A stretch of DNA of 64,000 bases, taken from Tolypeutes matacus (taxonomy: Eukaryota > Chordata > Mammalia > Cingulata > Chlamyphoridae). Shown here in pieces: positions 24,701 through 37,799 of the stretch. Made by a program: the position numbers and the translations under genes. The notes below the pieces were generated by a model. That model was not told the origin of the DNA and searched no databases. It worked only from the letters and a program-made list of their open reading frames with translations. The stretch covers positions 31,923,888 to 31,987,887 of the forward strand of contig JAKSZT010054304.1 in NCBI GenBank assembly GCA_026826555.1, in the 5' to 3' direction. Every line of letters begins with the position of its first letter. Position 1 is the first letter of the stretch.

Positions 24701-26750
24701 ATACCATAAAGAGGTCTGTATTTTAGATTGTTGCTTGAAGGAAACTGAGTTTTTGAGGCTAGAGTTGAATGAGGAGAGAAGAATGGAAGTCTGAGAGACA
24801 AAAGCCTTCTTTACAGCAATTTAATCCCTGGCCAAAGTCCATTTTTATTAATCTTCATTAAACATAAGCAGAATGAATTAAATAACTGCATAAATCACTC
24901 AGAAATCCATTTGGGAAACTCCCAATCTGAGTAAAACTCCCAACACTAATCCCTCAGCTGCTGACAACCATATCAATAGTTCTATACTACATAATTTTCA
25001 TAGATTTCCCTAAATGGGACAGTTTGGAATAATTAAAAATACATTAAAAAGAAGTTAAAATTCCCTTTATTCCATTTCCATTTGTTGAAACAAATGATTT
25101 AATTTTTCTGGCCCTTGATATCCTTTCTTATAGAATAAATAACTAAAGCTTCCCCTGGCACTAAGACACTGAATATATGCATGCATGTTATTTTAGGGAA
25201 AAGCCCAAAAGGAAATTTTCTTTTTTCTCATAAAATTACTACTACTACCAAATTGCTACTACTGAAAACTCAAAATGATATGTCAATTTCTACAATAGTT
25301 TTTGTTAATGTTGTTCTATATTTACAAAAAGCTCAGCCTTTCTTACAGATAATTCAAGAACTACTTATCTCCCCCCTCCAATTCTACTGATATGTTGTAT
25401 TTTAAAAAGTAAATCATTCATTAAATCAGTAAGAGATTAAGAATTTAAAGAAATATGTCACTATTAACAATCAAAGGAATAGGAGAAAATTCAACCACTG
25501 ATGTGCTGTTTTAGCAGTTTAATAAAAAAGACATAATAACCATAACGGCAATAACAATTAACATTTCCATAAAGTTCTGGATTGTTTCGCACACATACCT
25601 ACTAGTTATTTAATAATGCATATAGATTTATAAATATGCACACATAGGAGCCTAATACACTTAACTATATCAAGGAATAGAATCAAACAATAAATTTTAT
25701 TAGATTTGAAACTTATTTGATGAATACTCCCCTAACTGCTTACATAATGCTTTTAAAAAATTTGTAAGTGTAATGCTGTCTTTATTTCTCCTAGCTTCAA
25801 GCTAAAATAATTTCTATAAGAATCCTATTATAAAGTTAAATAGCTGCTTATGATTGAGTACATTTGCCTGGATCCCTTTAAATGACTTACATCACCAACT
25901 GATGTATAATTTATTTTATTTAAAGAGGGTTTCAAACTTTTCTCTGAGGAGTTGAATTATTACTTTTGCCCCTTTAAGGCAGTCATCTCTAAAATGGTAA
26001 ACTGGTAAATACTGTGTATCTGACACATCAAGCTGAAAAGCTTGTCAACAGAAACAAGACTTCTAACTCTCAAACTGTTCCAGTTCACTGACTGAATCCA
26101 TGGACTAAGAACGATTTGAGCATAGGTCAGAGTACTGCTGTCATTTTTATAACAAAATTCCACCACTGTGCTTACTCAATAGTAATGTCTAGAAGAGATG
26201 ACCAGAGCTTGCTTGATATAAAAGTGCACGTTGAAGAAAAATGAGAGGTTCATATAACTGGGAGTCGATTAAGTATATGTCAATCTATCTGTTGCTACAA
26301 ATAAAATAATTCCTATGTAGTGGATGATCTACTATCTCTGAAAAGGTGACTTTTCAGAGTAGCAGCAGGTATGTAAGTACAATATGACTACATATGAAAA
26401 AGAGAAATTGAAAAATAATCTTTTATAGTACATCATAATGCTTTTTAATAAATAACTCCACAGGAAAGTGGAATATTCCAAATCATATAAATGCACATAT
26501 ATCACACAATTATGAAGGGGACATATTTTGCTTTGCTTTATGTTTTCCATAGATTTATCTGACATAATCATATTTTCTTTAAAGTAATAAATATAAGCAC
26601 TTTGTATTGTGGACATTCAGAATGGTTTATTAGCTTAAGAACTTTTTCCTTCTCAACTTTGTTACAGTTTTGAAAGGTATAAATTAAAAGTGATCACACT
26701 GGGTTTACGATTTTGAAGTGACTTAATCCATATATCCCCAAACCTAAAGT
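24701..26750. other. Unassigned AT-rich DNA
   Basis: No gene was recognised. Weak MIR/L2-type debris occurs near 25530-25600. Confidence 0.45.
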
Positions 26751-26754
26751 CATA

Positions 26755-26880
26755 AAACGTGGGTTTTCTTTTATTTCCACTATTTGCAAGCATCATGAAC
26801 TTGGGCAAATCATTTAAACTGTCAATCTTGCTTTTCTTATCAATTAAATGTGGATGTGTATATCTACTCTCATAAACTCA
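26755..26880 (+). mobile_element. MIR remnant, sense
   Basis: 'atgaacttgggcaaatcatttaaact' and 'tcttatcaattaaatgtggat' match the conserved MIR core order. Confidence 0.6.
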
Positions 26881-27529
26881 TTTTGGACAAGAAAATGTCA
26901 AATAAGAAGATGTATTAACAAATAGTAAAATACAGGCTGTAAGAGCATATGGAAATGTAGGCAGTGAGGCTATATCATTTATTACCCAATTCTTTTTCAG
27001 GGTTCATTGAAGTAATTCAGCTGCCAAGGTGATATCTTTCACTATTCATTAACCATCCTTCCTAGCTCTGCCCAGTGAAGAAAACCAAATATAAAAAATA
27101 CAGGAAATATATTTAGAATATTTTATAAATATAGAAATCCTATTGTTCAGTCAAGAATAAGTAAATATTCATTGACAGCACATCCTCACTGAGAACTCCC
27201 ATAACAAAGAAAACAGTTTACAATTTGAGCTACCCCTGAAATATAATTGTCAATTTGGTTAATCAAGATGTTTGTCTAATTACACAAGTTTCCATATCTT
27301 TTAGACATTTAAACTTACTGAAGATGGATAGGAGAGAAAGGATACTATGCTATATCTTATAAAAAATCTAATTTTAGAAAAAATATATATAAATTTCAGC
27401 TTTAAATTATATTACATGAATGTTTGTTATTTTCAACATTTAATTAAAAAAATAAGTAAAATATTTGTATAACTATAATACTTCCTTGTTTAAGATATAC
27501 TGAAGTGTCCTTGAATAGTCCATAATATT

Positions 27530-28040
27530 TCTGAGGGCAGATGCCATGAAGTTTTATTTTTCATGGAATCTACAGAGCTGAGAATTTTCTGGCCTTCAGT
27601 CGAAAGGATGATTGAATGAATGAATGCTATATACAATTAAACAAACATGAAAACCAAAGCAATTCACTTAATAGATATTTAATTTTATATGATTTGCATT
27701 ATTAAAACATATATTTCTGATGACCTGGCAGAAATCATTGATTAGCCCATTTATATCTAGCACAATGCCTGCCTCATATTGTGTTAAAATATTACAGGCT
27801 TTTTTTTGGTGAGTATTAAAAAAAACTGGGTATAACTATAACATAGTCCACAATATGGCAGTATATATTCTACCTTCTTAGGACGTCTTCCATGTTATCC
27901 CCACCAGGGTCAAATCTACCAGTTAGGAGCTCTCAAGCATTATATAGCACTTTTACAAATCCATATCTGTCTCCACACTAAACTCTCTTCTCCATGAAGG
28001 TAGCACAGTGACTCAATAACTGACTTGAAGAACAAATAAA
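27530..28040 (+). mobile_element. L2-type 3' end fragments, sense
   Basis: 'ctgagggcagatgccatgaa', 'gattgaatgaatgaatg', 'tagcacaatgcctgcctcata' and 'tccatgaaggtagcacagtgac' resemble the L2 3' terminus in sense orientation. Two or three fragments may be present. Confidence 0.4.
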
Positions 28041-28754
28041 TTAAGTTAACTTATTACAAAGTGCTGACAGAATTTTCCAACAACAAAAATGTCATTTCTC
28101 TCTACGGACTGTACATTTGGACTTATATTTCTGGGGCCTAACAGAAAAAGGAGGGAGAAGTGTTATTTATGACTTCAAACAGGGGGAAAATACTAGATAT
28201 GCTTCTTTCAGGAAAGATTTAAAAACTAATATTGTCTAGCTTAGCAAACAACATTATAAGGATGTTCAGTGTTATATTCGTGTAGTAAAACATACACTAT
28301 AAATAAACATAATATGACGAAGAGAGAAGCTATTCTCTTCATAGAAAGTCAAAGAGTTTTGCTGTTATGTTTGCCTGAAAAAAAGGTGTTGAAATATTTA
28401 CTTTGTTTTCCACTATTTCAAGGAGTCTGTTCTTGATCTCATGAAGAAAAGAATGCTTTCACAAGATGAAGGCAGCATCTTCTATTAGGTTCAAGCTAAA
28501 GATCTGTTGAATATGTGTACTACTACCATCACTAGTCCTAGTTAGAATGATCCCCTCTTTATTGAAAGATAAGATTTTTTGTTGTTGTTGTTTGTTTTTT
28601 CAATTTTACTCTTTAGGTCAAAAGATTTACTTGCAATAATAATTGAGTGCTTCAATAATGTTAATATTGAACAATTTTAAGTGAAACAAAGGTGAGCTTT
28701 TCTACAATTTGTTGATATTTAGCATTCTAAATATGCCCAGACTGAAAGCTTAAG
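28041..28754. other. Unassigned DNA
   Basis: No gene or named repeat was seen. The right edge is a TSD. Confidence 0.4.
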
Positions 28755-28766
28755 AAAGTCATGGTG

Positions 28767-28969
28767 TGTGAAGATGGAGGCATACTGGAGCAAGGCAACC
28801 ACAAGCCAAGCAACACCTGGAAGAACCTCCAGAAGCTGGAAGAGCCAAGGAAGGAGCTTCCCTTAGAGTCCCCAGAGACAGCATGGCTCTGCTGACACCT
28901 TCATTTCTCCAGAGCTGAGAGATGAATAAATTTCTGTTGTTTTCAACCAAAAAAAAAAAAAAAAAAAAA
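28767..28969 (+). mobile_element. Retrocopy of an MLT1-like LTR transcript, with poly(A) and TSD
   Basis: The body (28767-28948) resembles the 3' half of an MLT1 LTR: 'agccaaggaaggagcttccc', 'gctgacaccttcatttctcc', 'AATAAATTTCTGTTGTTTTC'. It ends in 21 A (28949-28969). The direct repeat AAAGTCATGGTG lies at 28755-28766 and again at 28967-28978, its first three A shared with the tail. LTR ends are not normally followed by poly(A) and TSDs of this length. The copy therefore arose by L1-type retroposition of a polyadenylated RNA ending in the LTR. Confidence 0.8.
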
Positions 28970-28979
28970 GTCATGGTGA

Positions 28980-29490
28980 ACGATGAATGATGACAATCTA
29001 TAAAGAAAAGGTTAAAAGTGAAACTTTTTGCTCTGTTCTTGGCAATATTCCCATTGCTATGTTCTGATTTATGACAATTAATTGGAGACAGACAACAATC
29101 TAAATTTCCTTTTCTTTTTCTCCTCATACCTACACTCATATTCTTCACAAGGAAATATGATGGATGTGGCTGTCACTTAAAAACAATCATCAGATAGTTC
29201 TACAAAAATAGTAAAATGGACATCGTGAATAAAATTCATGTAATTTTTAGATTTTGTTAATTAGTAGTAAAAGGACTTGGTAAACAGAACCATCGATTTT
29301 AGTATGTCCTCATGGAGTTTAACTTGGAATGGTTAGGGGTCGACAATAAGCAAGTGATCAAAAAGTAAACAGAATAATTTCCAGTTGGGAAATTATCTTG
29401 TCCCTATCTTGCTTATAAAATAAATAAAGATTGTGATGAGACATAGTTTAACTGAATAATATAGAGTTTCTACCTAAAATAAATGTTAAA
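28980..29490. other. Unassigned DNA
   Basis: No gene or named repeat was recognised. Confidence 0.4.
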
Positions 29491-29499
29491 AGGTAGTAA

Positions 29500-30370
29500 A
29501 AGGTTTTGCATTTTAGAAGAACAGAAGGGCATCTAGCACAGCTGAGGCAGAATGCAGGAAATGAAGGACTGTATGGCATGGTGATGAAAACATAGGCACA
29601 AGTAAGGGCAAATTGAGCCTTATATTATAGTTCAGGGCAAGTAAGACTTTTAAAAAGGCTGTAAGCAGGGTAAGGCTATGATCTGATTTGTGATTTGTGA
29701 TTGCCCTGTAGAAAAATGATTTTCGGTGAACATGATTGAACATAGAGTACAAGAGCCTACTGCAGTCATTTAGATAAAAGATGATAGGTACTGGAGCTAA
29801 GAAAATAAATTAGAGAAAAGTTGAGATGTATGTTTAAAGTAGGACGTGTTGGATGAATAGGGATATGAGTTAATCAGGAACCTAATTACTGGCTTGAGCT
29901 TCTAGGTATGTGCTAATGTTATTCCTTGAAAAGGAAGGAACAGTTTTTAGATTGATTTTTAGGATCATAAGTTAAAGTGTTTTATTGTGACTATTTAACA
30001 TTCAACTTGAGCTATTTATTTTGTATTCAAAGATACAAGGCAGGATGAGGGCAGTGGTGAAGATATAAACGTTCAGGAAATATAGAAATATTTTTATCAT
30101 CAGACTGAGATTACTCTGGGAGAGAGTTTATGTTGAGAAGAACAGGTAAACAAGAATTAAAACTCTAGAACTTTGACAGGTAAAGATGATTTAAAAAGAA
30201 AAGAAAAGAAACATTGTCAATAAAGGGTGAAAGATTGAATATAGCATTAAGTAAAGTGGTTGTCACAAAAGCTATCTTGGTATACCTTAAAGTAGGAGGT
30301 AAGATTTCTTAAAGTGTATAGTTTCCCAATGAATTGAAGTAGACTTTGGGTATATTTTAACAAAGTTAAT
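29500..30370 (-). mobile_element. L2 LINE remnant, antisense
   Basis: 'ggctgtaagcagggtaaggctatgatctgattt', 'gagcctactgcagtcattta', 'aaagatgataggtactgga' and 'gatgagggcagtggtgaaga' follow reversed L2 order. The AT-rich divergence is large. Confidence 0.5.
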
Positions 30371-30384
30371 TTTTTCACAATTTC

Positions 30385-31760
30385 TTTCTTTTAAACTTTT
30401 AATATATTTTATATTTTAGAACAATTTTAGGCTTACAGATAATTTGAGAACATAGAACAGAATTCCCATACATCCTGCACCTAGATTTCCTGTTGAAATT
30501 AATCAATAAATATTGACATATACTTACTAAATAGTGTCCCATACTTTATTGACACTTCCCTTATTTTTTCCTAATGTCCTTTGTTTGTTCCACCACCTCA
30601 TCCAGGATACCACGTTACATTTAGCCATCATATATCTTTAGGCTACTCTTTGCCGTGGCAGTTTTACAGACTTACTTTGGTTTGATAACTTTGACAATTT
30701 TGAGAAGGATTTGTCAGGTATTTTGTAGAATGTCCCCTTATTGGAATTTGTCTGAAAAATCACTAAGGTTACTGGAAAGAAAATCACAGAAGTAAAATGC
30801 TGTTTCATCACATCATACCAAGGGTACATGATATCAACATGAATTATCATTATTGATATTAGCCTTGATCAACTGACTGAGTTAGTGCTTCAATTTCTCT
30901 ACTGTATGATTACTTTTTCACTCACCTTCTTTTCATACTGTACAATTTGGAAGGAAGATACTATGTGCACCCTACACTTCCGGTTAAGGAGTTCTTTTCC
31001 TCTTCCTTAAGTGAGAAATGTCTACAATTATTTGGAATTCTTTTGCATGGATGATTTGCATTTCTCCCTCATTTACTTATTTACCTCATTTTTTATTTAT
31101 ATCAGTAGTGATTCTTAGATATTTATTTTATATTTGGGTCTAGACTCTAGTAACACTTTATTTTTTGCTCAAATTGTTCCAGCTTTGGCTAGAGGCTAGG
31201 AGCCTCTTTCAGTAGGCTCCTGTGATCCTTTGCATACCTAATTAATGTGGTTTTGTACTTTTGTTTCTGGTTTACATTCTTTTTTTTTTTTTTTCTGCAC
31301 TTCCTTACTTTCTGGCTCTATAAGAAACTCCAGGCTCATTGTTTATATTTCCTGCTTCAGTTCTAGATTCAGCTATATCTCCAAGGAGTGCTGGTTCCTT
31401 TCTTTGGAAAATAGTATTAGAAACCAAAATCTGACTGGTAGGTATGCCTGTCACTACTACGATGTTGTTTCTTTTAGGTCCTTTTATATGACAGAGCAAA
31501 GAAATATACATGTTTGTACTAATGAATGTATGACCACATATTTATATGTATTTCTATATGTTCCAATATCTACACTACAGTAAATGTGAATTTAGACTGA
31601 TTTGTCCAGCTCAAACCCATTACCACTTGGGTCACTCAAGGTTCTTCCCCTTGCTTATTGGTAACTTCTACTCCAAACATGAGAAACCTGGCTTCCACAT
31701 TCTGTCATTCATTTATTTAATTGTTAGTTCTAGTATAAATGTATAGCAGTATTAGAGTTA
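30385..31760 (-). mobile_element. Ancient L1 3' region (L1ME-like), antisense
   Basis: The plus strand reads as reversed old L1 3'UTR: 'tccaggataccacgttacattt', 'ttgtcaggtattttgtagaatgtccc', 'gcccaaattgttccagctttggc'-like, 'acttccttactttctggct', 'tccaaggagtgctggttcc', 'gtattagaaaccaaaatctg'. The order is complete over about 1.3 kb. The 112-codon plus-strand frame inside it is not a gene. Confidence 0.75.
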
Positions 31761-31829
31761 TTAACCTATAGCCCCTATGACCAACTTTATCAGCTAGTGT
31801 ACAGTGTTTATGTGCAATTCCTTTTTTTG

Positions 31830-32310
31830 AGTTATTTTTTTACTTTTAGAGAAGCTTTAGATTAATTAAAAGTTACATTAAAAATATAGGTGATTCTAAA
31901 ATATCTACCCCCTCTCCCTTACCCCATTTTTCCCCATTAACAACATCTTTCATTAGTGTGGTACATTTGTTACAATTGATGAACACATATTGAAGCATTG
32001 CTACTAACCATGGTCTACAGTTTACATTATAGTTTACACTTAGTACTGCACAATTTTATTGATTTTGACAAAATGTATAATGGCCTGCATCCACCGTTGC
32101 AATGTCATGCAGGACAATTCCAATGTCCCCAAAACAATCCCCACCACACTCACTCACCCCGGCCCTCCCCTCAGAACTTTTGGTGGACACTGCACTCATA
32201 TCAATGATACAAGTTCTTCAATTGCTAGTATAATAATAAGTCAGCTTTAGTCCATAGTTACATGCCCCCCTTATGTTTGTTCATTTCCTCTATCTTGAGG
32301 ATTTGGGTAT
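31830..32310 (-). mobile_element. L1-type 3'UTR element, 5'-truncated
   Basis: This is a close relative of 3943-4680 in the same orientation: 'agaagctttagatta', 'catctttcattagtgtggta', 'ttacaattgatgaacacata', 'aggacaattccaatgtccc'. The short open frames here have counterparts at 4125-4395, as expected for two copies of one repeat. Confidence 0.75.
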
Positions 32311-33635
32311 TAATAGCAATATCTTTAAATGTTGTGTTTGATTCAAAATTTACATATTTGTTGTAAATATTTGACTATTTTCCAGAAGTCTGACTCAGTT
32401 GATTTTTATCAGTTTTGCTATTTTTTAGTGTTTCTGTGTAGTGATGGATATTGTTATTCCTTACCTCACCATTCTCTACCTCTCTCTTATGAGGGCACTT
32501 GCTATTATATTTAGGACCCACCAAATAATCCAGGATAATATCTCCATCTCAAGAGTCTTAATTTAATCATATCTACATGCTTTTCTAGATAAAGTAACTG
32601 CCAAGATCTGAGCTTAACTGAGAGAGCTTAGATGAACTTCCAGGTATTAAATGTAGGTTATTCCAATGTCAAAATTAAAATAATGGTCAAGGCTTTAATT
32701 GCTTCCTGGGATGGTATAAAGATGGGGCTAACCTGGAGGAATGTACCAGCTTTCCCTCTTCCATTTTCCCTATGGAACAGTGCAGTTATGCAAGGGTCAT
32801 ATGGGTCAGTGCAGACATGTGATCACTTTATTGTTGAGGGAGCCTTGAACATAAAGCTCTTGTCATTTTATGGACCTTTGGACTAAGGGGAGGGAACTAG
32901 AGGGAGTCTTTGAATGGAAAAGTATGGAGTAGTGTGCCAGAGTGGAAGAAAGTGTCTTCAAGGCCTCCTTTTCCCCCACCCTCATAAGAAGGTCTCAGTA
33001 GAAGCACCTGAAGAAGGCCTTGGTCTAGTAATGCAAATAAATGTAAGACGATGATCAGCTAGAGAGCCTCAAGTCCTTGACTGCAATTCACTTCAGAGAC
33101 TGCAATGTGCCAGTTGTCCACCAATTCTTATGTGGGGATGGCAGTTTCCCCCATGAAGTCTGAAAGGCAAAGCCATTGTAATTGGCTATGGACAGGCCTG
33201 AAAAATCACATATAGGATTTTGACCAAGAACCAGACTCTTCAATAATATTTTAAAGCACTAGGGATTAGAACACAATTTCTTACTAGCCAAAATTCAGCC
33301 TACTATAGATTTGTTTCTCAGTTATGCTACTACATGTCCATCAAACAGATTGGGGAATGGGAGGGCTCTCTCTTCAAGGTCACTCAATAAAACAAGCTGA
33401 TGAGGGCTTTACTGTCTGTAATTGTAGCTACTAGAACATAGGGTTTCCTTAGTCATCGTGATGAGTAACAGACAACTGTAAGATTGTGCATAAGTTACAG
33501 TCCACACAAAAATGGCACATATCAATTCTTCCCACAGTCAATTGTCTAAAACTATCACATGCTTCTACCTAGATGCAATGGGGCAGGCACAAGTCAGGCA
33601 GCAGATAGAATGAATGAGTAACACTGAGTGTTTTA
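32311..33635. other. Unassigned moderately GC-rich stretch
   Basis: It is richer in G and C than its surroundings and has an abrupt look. It could be LTR-element internal sequence or an old repeat that I cannot name. No conserved frame was found. Confidence 0.35.
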
Positions 33636-33639
33636 ATCT

Positions 33640-34480
33640 AAGTATTTTATTTTAATTTTTTCTTAGAGTTTACATCTTCTTGATTAGGTTATAAATCTGA
33701 TCTTGCATGTTGTCTACTTTTTCCTTTAGAGCTCTTAGCATAATAATGATAGTTATTTTAAATTCTTGGTTTGATCATTTCAAGATCTCTGCCACATATG
33801 AATCTGGTTTTGAAGCTTATATTACCTCTCAAGTTTGTATTTTCTTGCTCTTTTGCATGCTTTTTACTTTTTTATTGAAAGCTAGAAAAGATGTATCAGG
33901 TAATAGAAATTAAGGTAAAAAGCTTTATTGTTTGATTTCATCTTAAACTGTGTAAGAATTGTATTTTGTTAATGTTACTGTGACTGTAGATGTTAGAAAC
34001 TTAAATTTTCTATGGTGTCCTTTTTTTCACCTCCCATGCTGTCTTGTTTCTCTAAAAACTCCTTAGAGTTTTGAAATATGCAATTTTTTCAACTGTAATC
34101 ATCTGTTATACAGGGGTCTTTTTGGTGTGGTGATAAATGTGCAGTAGTAGGGAAAATATTCTAGAAGCCTATGATTGTATCATTCTATCTCCTTGGGTTA
34201 TGGCCTTCACAAGTTTTTCTGTTTTTCCCCCTTTGTTGAGACAGGATGTCTAGGGGTGGATGGGGTTTGGTAATTTCCCTTCTCACATATTGCATAAGAT
34301 TCTTGTAATGTTTATATACCCCACCCCCCACCCCTTACTGAGTAGGTCTTTGTTGTAGATAATGCTATGGGCATATTTCCAAATAGTTATTTTCCCCTCC
34401 CCCTGCCAGAAACATAAAGCTTTTGTTTGTTTGTTTGTTTTTGTTTTTCCTCTTTACCCTGAGAATCTAGTGGGGTACCG
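33640..34480 (-). mobile_element. Ancient L1 remnant, antisense
   Basis: 'gattttatttta..gagtttacatcttcttgatta', 'tttttttattgaaagctagaaaagatgta' and 'gtaatagaaattaaggtaaa' match an internal old-L1 antisense pattern. Borders are uncertain. Confidence 0.45.
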
Positions 34481-34659
34481 GGAGATCTATCTGAAGGTAA
34501 AATACAAAAAAATTGCAGGGAACTCCTAAGACTGTGGCCCCAGGAGTTTCTCACTTTCACACTAATCTACACATTTCACCTTCAGAAATTGATCTCCTTA
34601 AGCTGATTTTTTCTGTTTCTCTGTATTTACTTGTCTTTTCAGGTGTGATTGGTCTTTTG

Positions 34660-35095
34660 TGGTGGTTGGGAGCTATATGCCCCAGAAAAAACATGTTCTT
34701 AATGTTAATCTATTCTTATGGATGTGAACCCATTGTAAATAGGACCTTTTGATGAGGTTATCTCAATTAACTGAAGCAGGATGAATCTTTATCCTATTAC
34801 TAGAATCTTTTTTAAACAGAGTAAAATTCATTCCCACAGAGAGAAAGCCATAGGAAGCAGCCAGAGGAAGTCAAGAGAACCCATATGAGAAAAAAGAAGC
34901 ATTGCCATGTGACATAAAAGCCAAGGACAAGGTTCACTGGAAGCCAGCCCCAGAATGCCACAGTTTTCTGGGAGAAAGCATTGCTTTCATGACACCTTGG
35001 ATATTGGACTGCTCCTAGCCTCAAATTGTGAACCAATAAATTCCCATTGTTCCCGTCAATCCATTGCATTGTATTTGTTAAAGCAGCCAGGAAAT
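34660..35095 (+). mobile_element. MLT1-like LTR (plus)
   Basis: 'gggagctatatgccccagaaaa' start, 'aataggaccttttgatgagg', 'gacaccttggatattggact', then 'gaaccaataaattcccattgtt' with the poly(A) signal. This is the general order of an MLT1 LTR. Confidence 0.65.
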
Positions 35096-35282
35096 TAAAA
35101 TTTCTGATTGGTTCAAGAAAAGTTATTGGTTTACAATATGTTCTGCTTTTTTCTTGTTGTAATATGGAAATGATAACTTCCAAGCACTTTACAAATTAGA
35201 GTTGAAACTGGAAGTTAACAAGTTTATTCGTTAGTGTATTCCTAGGTTTGCAATAACACCAAAATGAAAGGCAAATTGATCA

Positions 35283-35374
35283 CCTATCTATCATCTATCT
35301 GTCTATGTATGCATCTATTTACCTACCTTCCTAGCTATTTCAACCTACCTGCCTGCCTACCTATCTAACTATCT
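35283..35374 (+). repeat. Degenerate CTAT/CTAC/CTGC tetranucleotide array
   Basis: Interrupted tetranucleotide repeats with changing unit type. Confidence 0.8.
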
Positions 35375-35944
35375 AATAAAATATAGCATAGAATAGAACC
35401 TGAGCAGCAAGGAGGTAGGTAGGAAGAAAATCCAAAAGCTGGGATAACCCAAGGGGCAAATGTTGAAAGCACCGGTGAGGGGGGAAAAAAAACAAAACAC
35501 AAAACTGGGCCCATCTTAAGACTGGTAGCTGAACCTAAGATTCTTTAGAGGTATAAGATTATTATTGGCTCCTGGCCCTCATCAGAAGAAAATGTAAGTT
35601 CTCCATGATTAAAAGTATCTTCAATGGCCACATATGAAGATTAACCATATATGAGATAAATAATTAACAATAAACTGAAAAATAATTAGATATAATTTAA
35701 ACAATATATTTACCAGGCATAACATGTATGTGTGTTCACGTATAGTAAATAAAATGCTTAAGGGATAAAGGATGTGATAAAAATTGCAATCAACAAGAAC
35801 AAATGGATTTGATTAAAAATACAATGAATGGGTTAAACAGAAAATTAACAATAAATATTTCCATGCTGTCACAAGAGACAAAAGGAGATTAAAATGTGAC
35901 AATGATAAGCAAAGAAAAGGCAGAATGAGGAATTCAATTATATA
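35375..35944. other. Unassigned AT-rich DNA
   Basis: No gene or named repeat was recognised. Confidence 0.4.
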
Positions 35945-35945
35945 T

Positions 35946-36425
35946 TGTATTAGTTTTCTAATGCTGCTATAACAATTTGACATAAACTTAGTGGCTTAAA
36001 AATTGCAAACTTTTAATCTTACAGTTCTATAGATTGGTAATCCAACATGGTGTTAAATCAAGAATTGCATTTCTTTCTGGAGGCTGTTGGACAGAATGTT
36101 TTTCTTTTCTTTTCCAGGTTCTAAAGGATATCTTAAGCCCTAGCCCTCTTTCTCCAGCTTCAAAGACACTTACATTGAACCAAGACCTTCCCACAGTGAC
36201 ATCTCTCTAGTTATCTGACCACAACTAGTAAAGGTTTTCTACTTATGAGGGCTCATATTTTAGCATAGATTCACCCTGATAATCCATGATCATCTCCCCA
36301 CCACAAGGTCCTTACAATAAATCACATCTGCAAAGTACCTTTTTCAATGTAAATTTATATGTTCATAGATTCTGGGGATTAGGATGTGGATATCCTGGGT
36401 GAGGATGTGTTATTCTCCTTACTAT
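35946..36425 (-). mobile_element. MLT1 LTR (minus)
   Basis: On plus it starts TGTATTAGTTTTCTAATGCTGC and continues 'agtggcttaaaaattgcaaa', 'cttacagttctatagattgg', 'aggtccttacaataaatcac', 'gattctggggattaggatgt'. This is the reverse of the MLT1 LTR of the ERVL-MaLR group. Confidence 0.8.
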
Positions 36426-37795
36426 ATATAATAAATCAATTTGTTAGAAAGAGGAAATAAGGAATATGGATATCACAATATTTGAAGAGGTAATGAATGA
36501 GATTAAAAAGGAATGGTAGTAACCTGTAGATATAAAATGCAAGATATTTTAGGGACAATCTAGTATATAATTTTACTGAAACTGAAGAATATCAAAGTTA
36601 AGAAAAATGTTAAGAACAGACAGTTGTACCTTAAAGAAATAACCTTAATTTTCCTCTGCAATATTGTAAGCCAAAATTCAGTAGAAAAATATTTTCATAG
36701 TTCTCAGAATAAATAACTGGCAAATTATAATTGGGAACATGGCAAATTTATCTCTTCATAATAAAATAAGATGAAGACATTTCAATACATAAAGTCTAGG
36801 AGATTGACACCAGAATGAATATCTCAGAATTAGGATGCAAATATGAGAAAAGTTACTGCTAAATACATGTATAAATGTTAATATTTTCTCTAAAAAATCA
36901 CCATCATGATCATCTCTAATTTATATAAAATAATTTAAATAAAAGAACAAAACAGAATCCAAGCTAACAATTGTAGGCAACTCAGAAACAGAGTGATCAG
37001 AATTGAAAGTTCCAATGACATTGTGTTATTTGGAAGCATGTTTAATTTAATGGGTATCTTAAGATTTCTTAAGTATTCTCTGAGTTTCAATGAACATCCA
37101 TGGCTCATTGAAACTCAGAGAAGGAAGCATGAGGCTGAGCTGGCAGAACTTGCTGAAAATCCACTTTCTATGTTATAGGGGAAACATGTTCATGGGGAAG
37201 AGGCTAACAAATTCTGCTACAAAACCACGCAGAATGGGTGGGTGCTGGCAAGGCAGTTAACCATTGGTTACTATTGATCCCCATACACAGTAGAAGTCAG
37301 GCACCAGAGAAGTCAACCACACTGCAGAACACATGTGCTAAAGAAAGGGATATTTTTTATATAATCTGAGAACTGGTGCAACTGTGGAGTTGCAGGTGCT
37401 GGATGCTGAGAATCCACCCCCAATTCAGGAGCTGGTCTATGAGGGCCTCCTGAAATGATAGCACTGGAGCCAGGAGAGAAAGATCATTCTGCAATTTCTC
37501 TCCAGCATTACTGCTAAAGCTTAACATCATGCCAGCTGGCCAATAAAACATATTTAAAAAGTTCAGTTCCATTTCCATAGAACAGACAAAACATATGGAT
37601 TTAGAATAGATAACTGGCAAAATACAAATAAAATATGAAATATGAAAAGGAATCCTAAGAAAAAGCAGAATGCAAAGCACAAAGTGTAATGGGAGAAAGA
37701 AGTCTAGATATATTAACCAAAATGATGTATATAGACTAAACTTGCCAATTTAAAAAAAAAAAAAAAATTAAGGGAAAAGTATCAGTCCTGATAAA
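36426..37795. other. Unassigned DNA containing a perfect hairpin
   Basis: No gene or named repeat was seen. The hairpin at 37076-37122 is listed separately. Confidence 0.4.
37076..37122. repeat. Perfect 18-bp inverted repeat with 11-nt loop
   Basis: TTCTCTGAGTTTCAATGA (37076-37093) is exactly complementary to 37105-37122. The loop is ACATCCATGGC. No terminator or protein-binding role is evident. A short hairpin of this perfection in old AT-rich DNA suggests a recent local inverted copy or constraint. Confidence 0.9.
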
Positions 37796-37799
37796 CAAG

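Noticed and set aside
23908..25570. Shared phrase 'ataataaccata..aacaattaaca' at 23.9 and 25.5 kb as a novel dispersed repeat
   Set aside because: It resembles the common AT-rich end of MIR/L2-type repeats.
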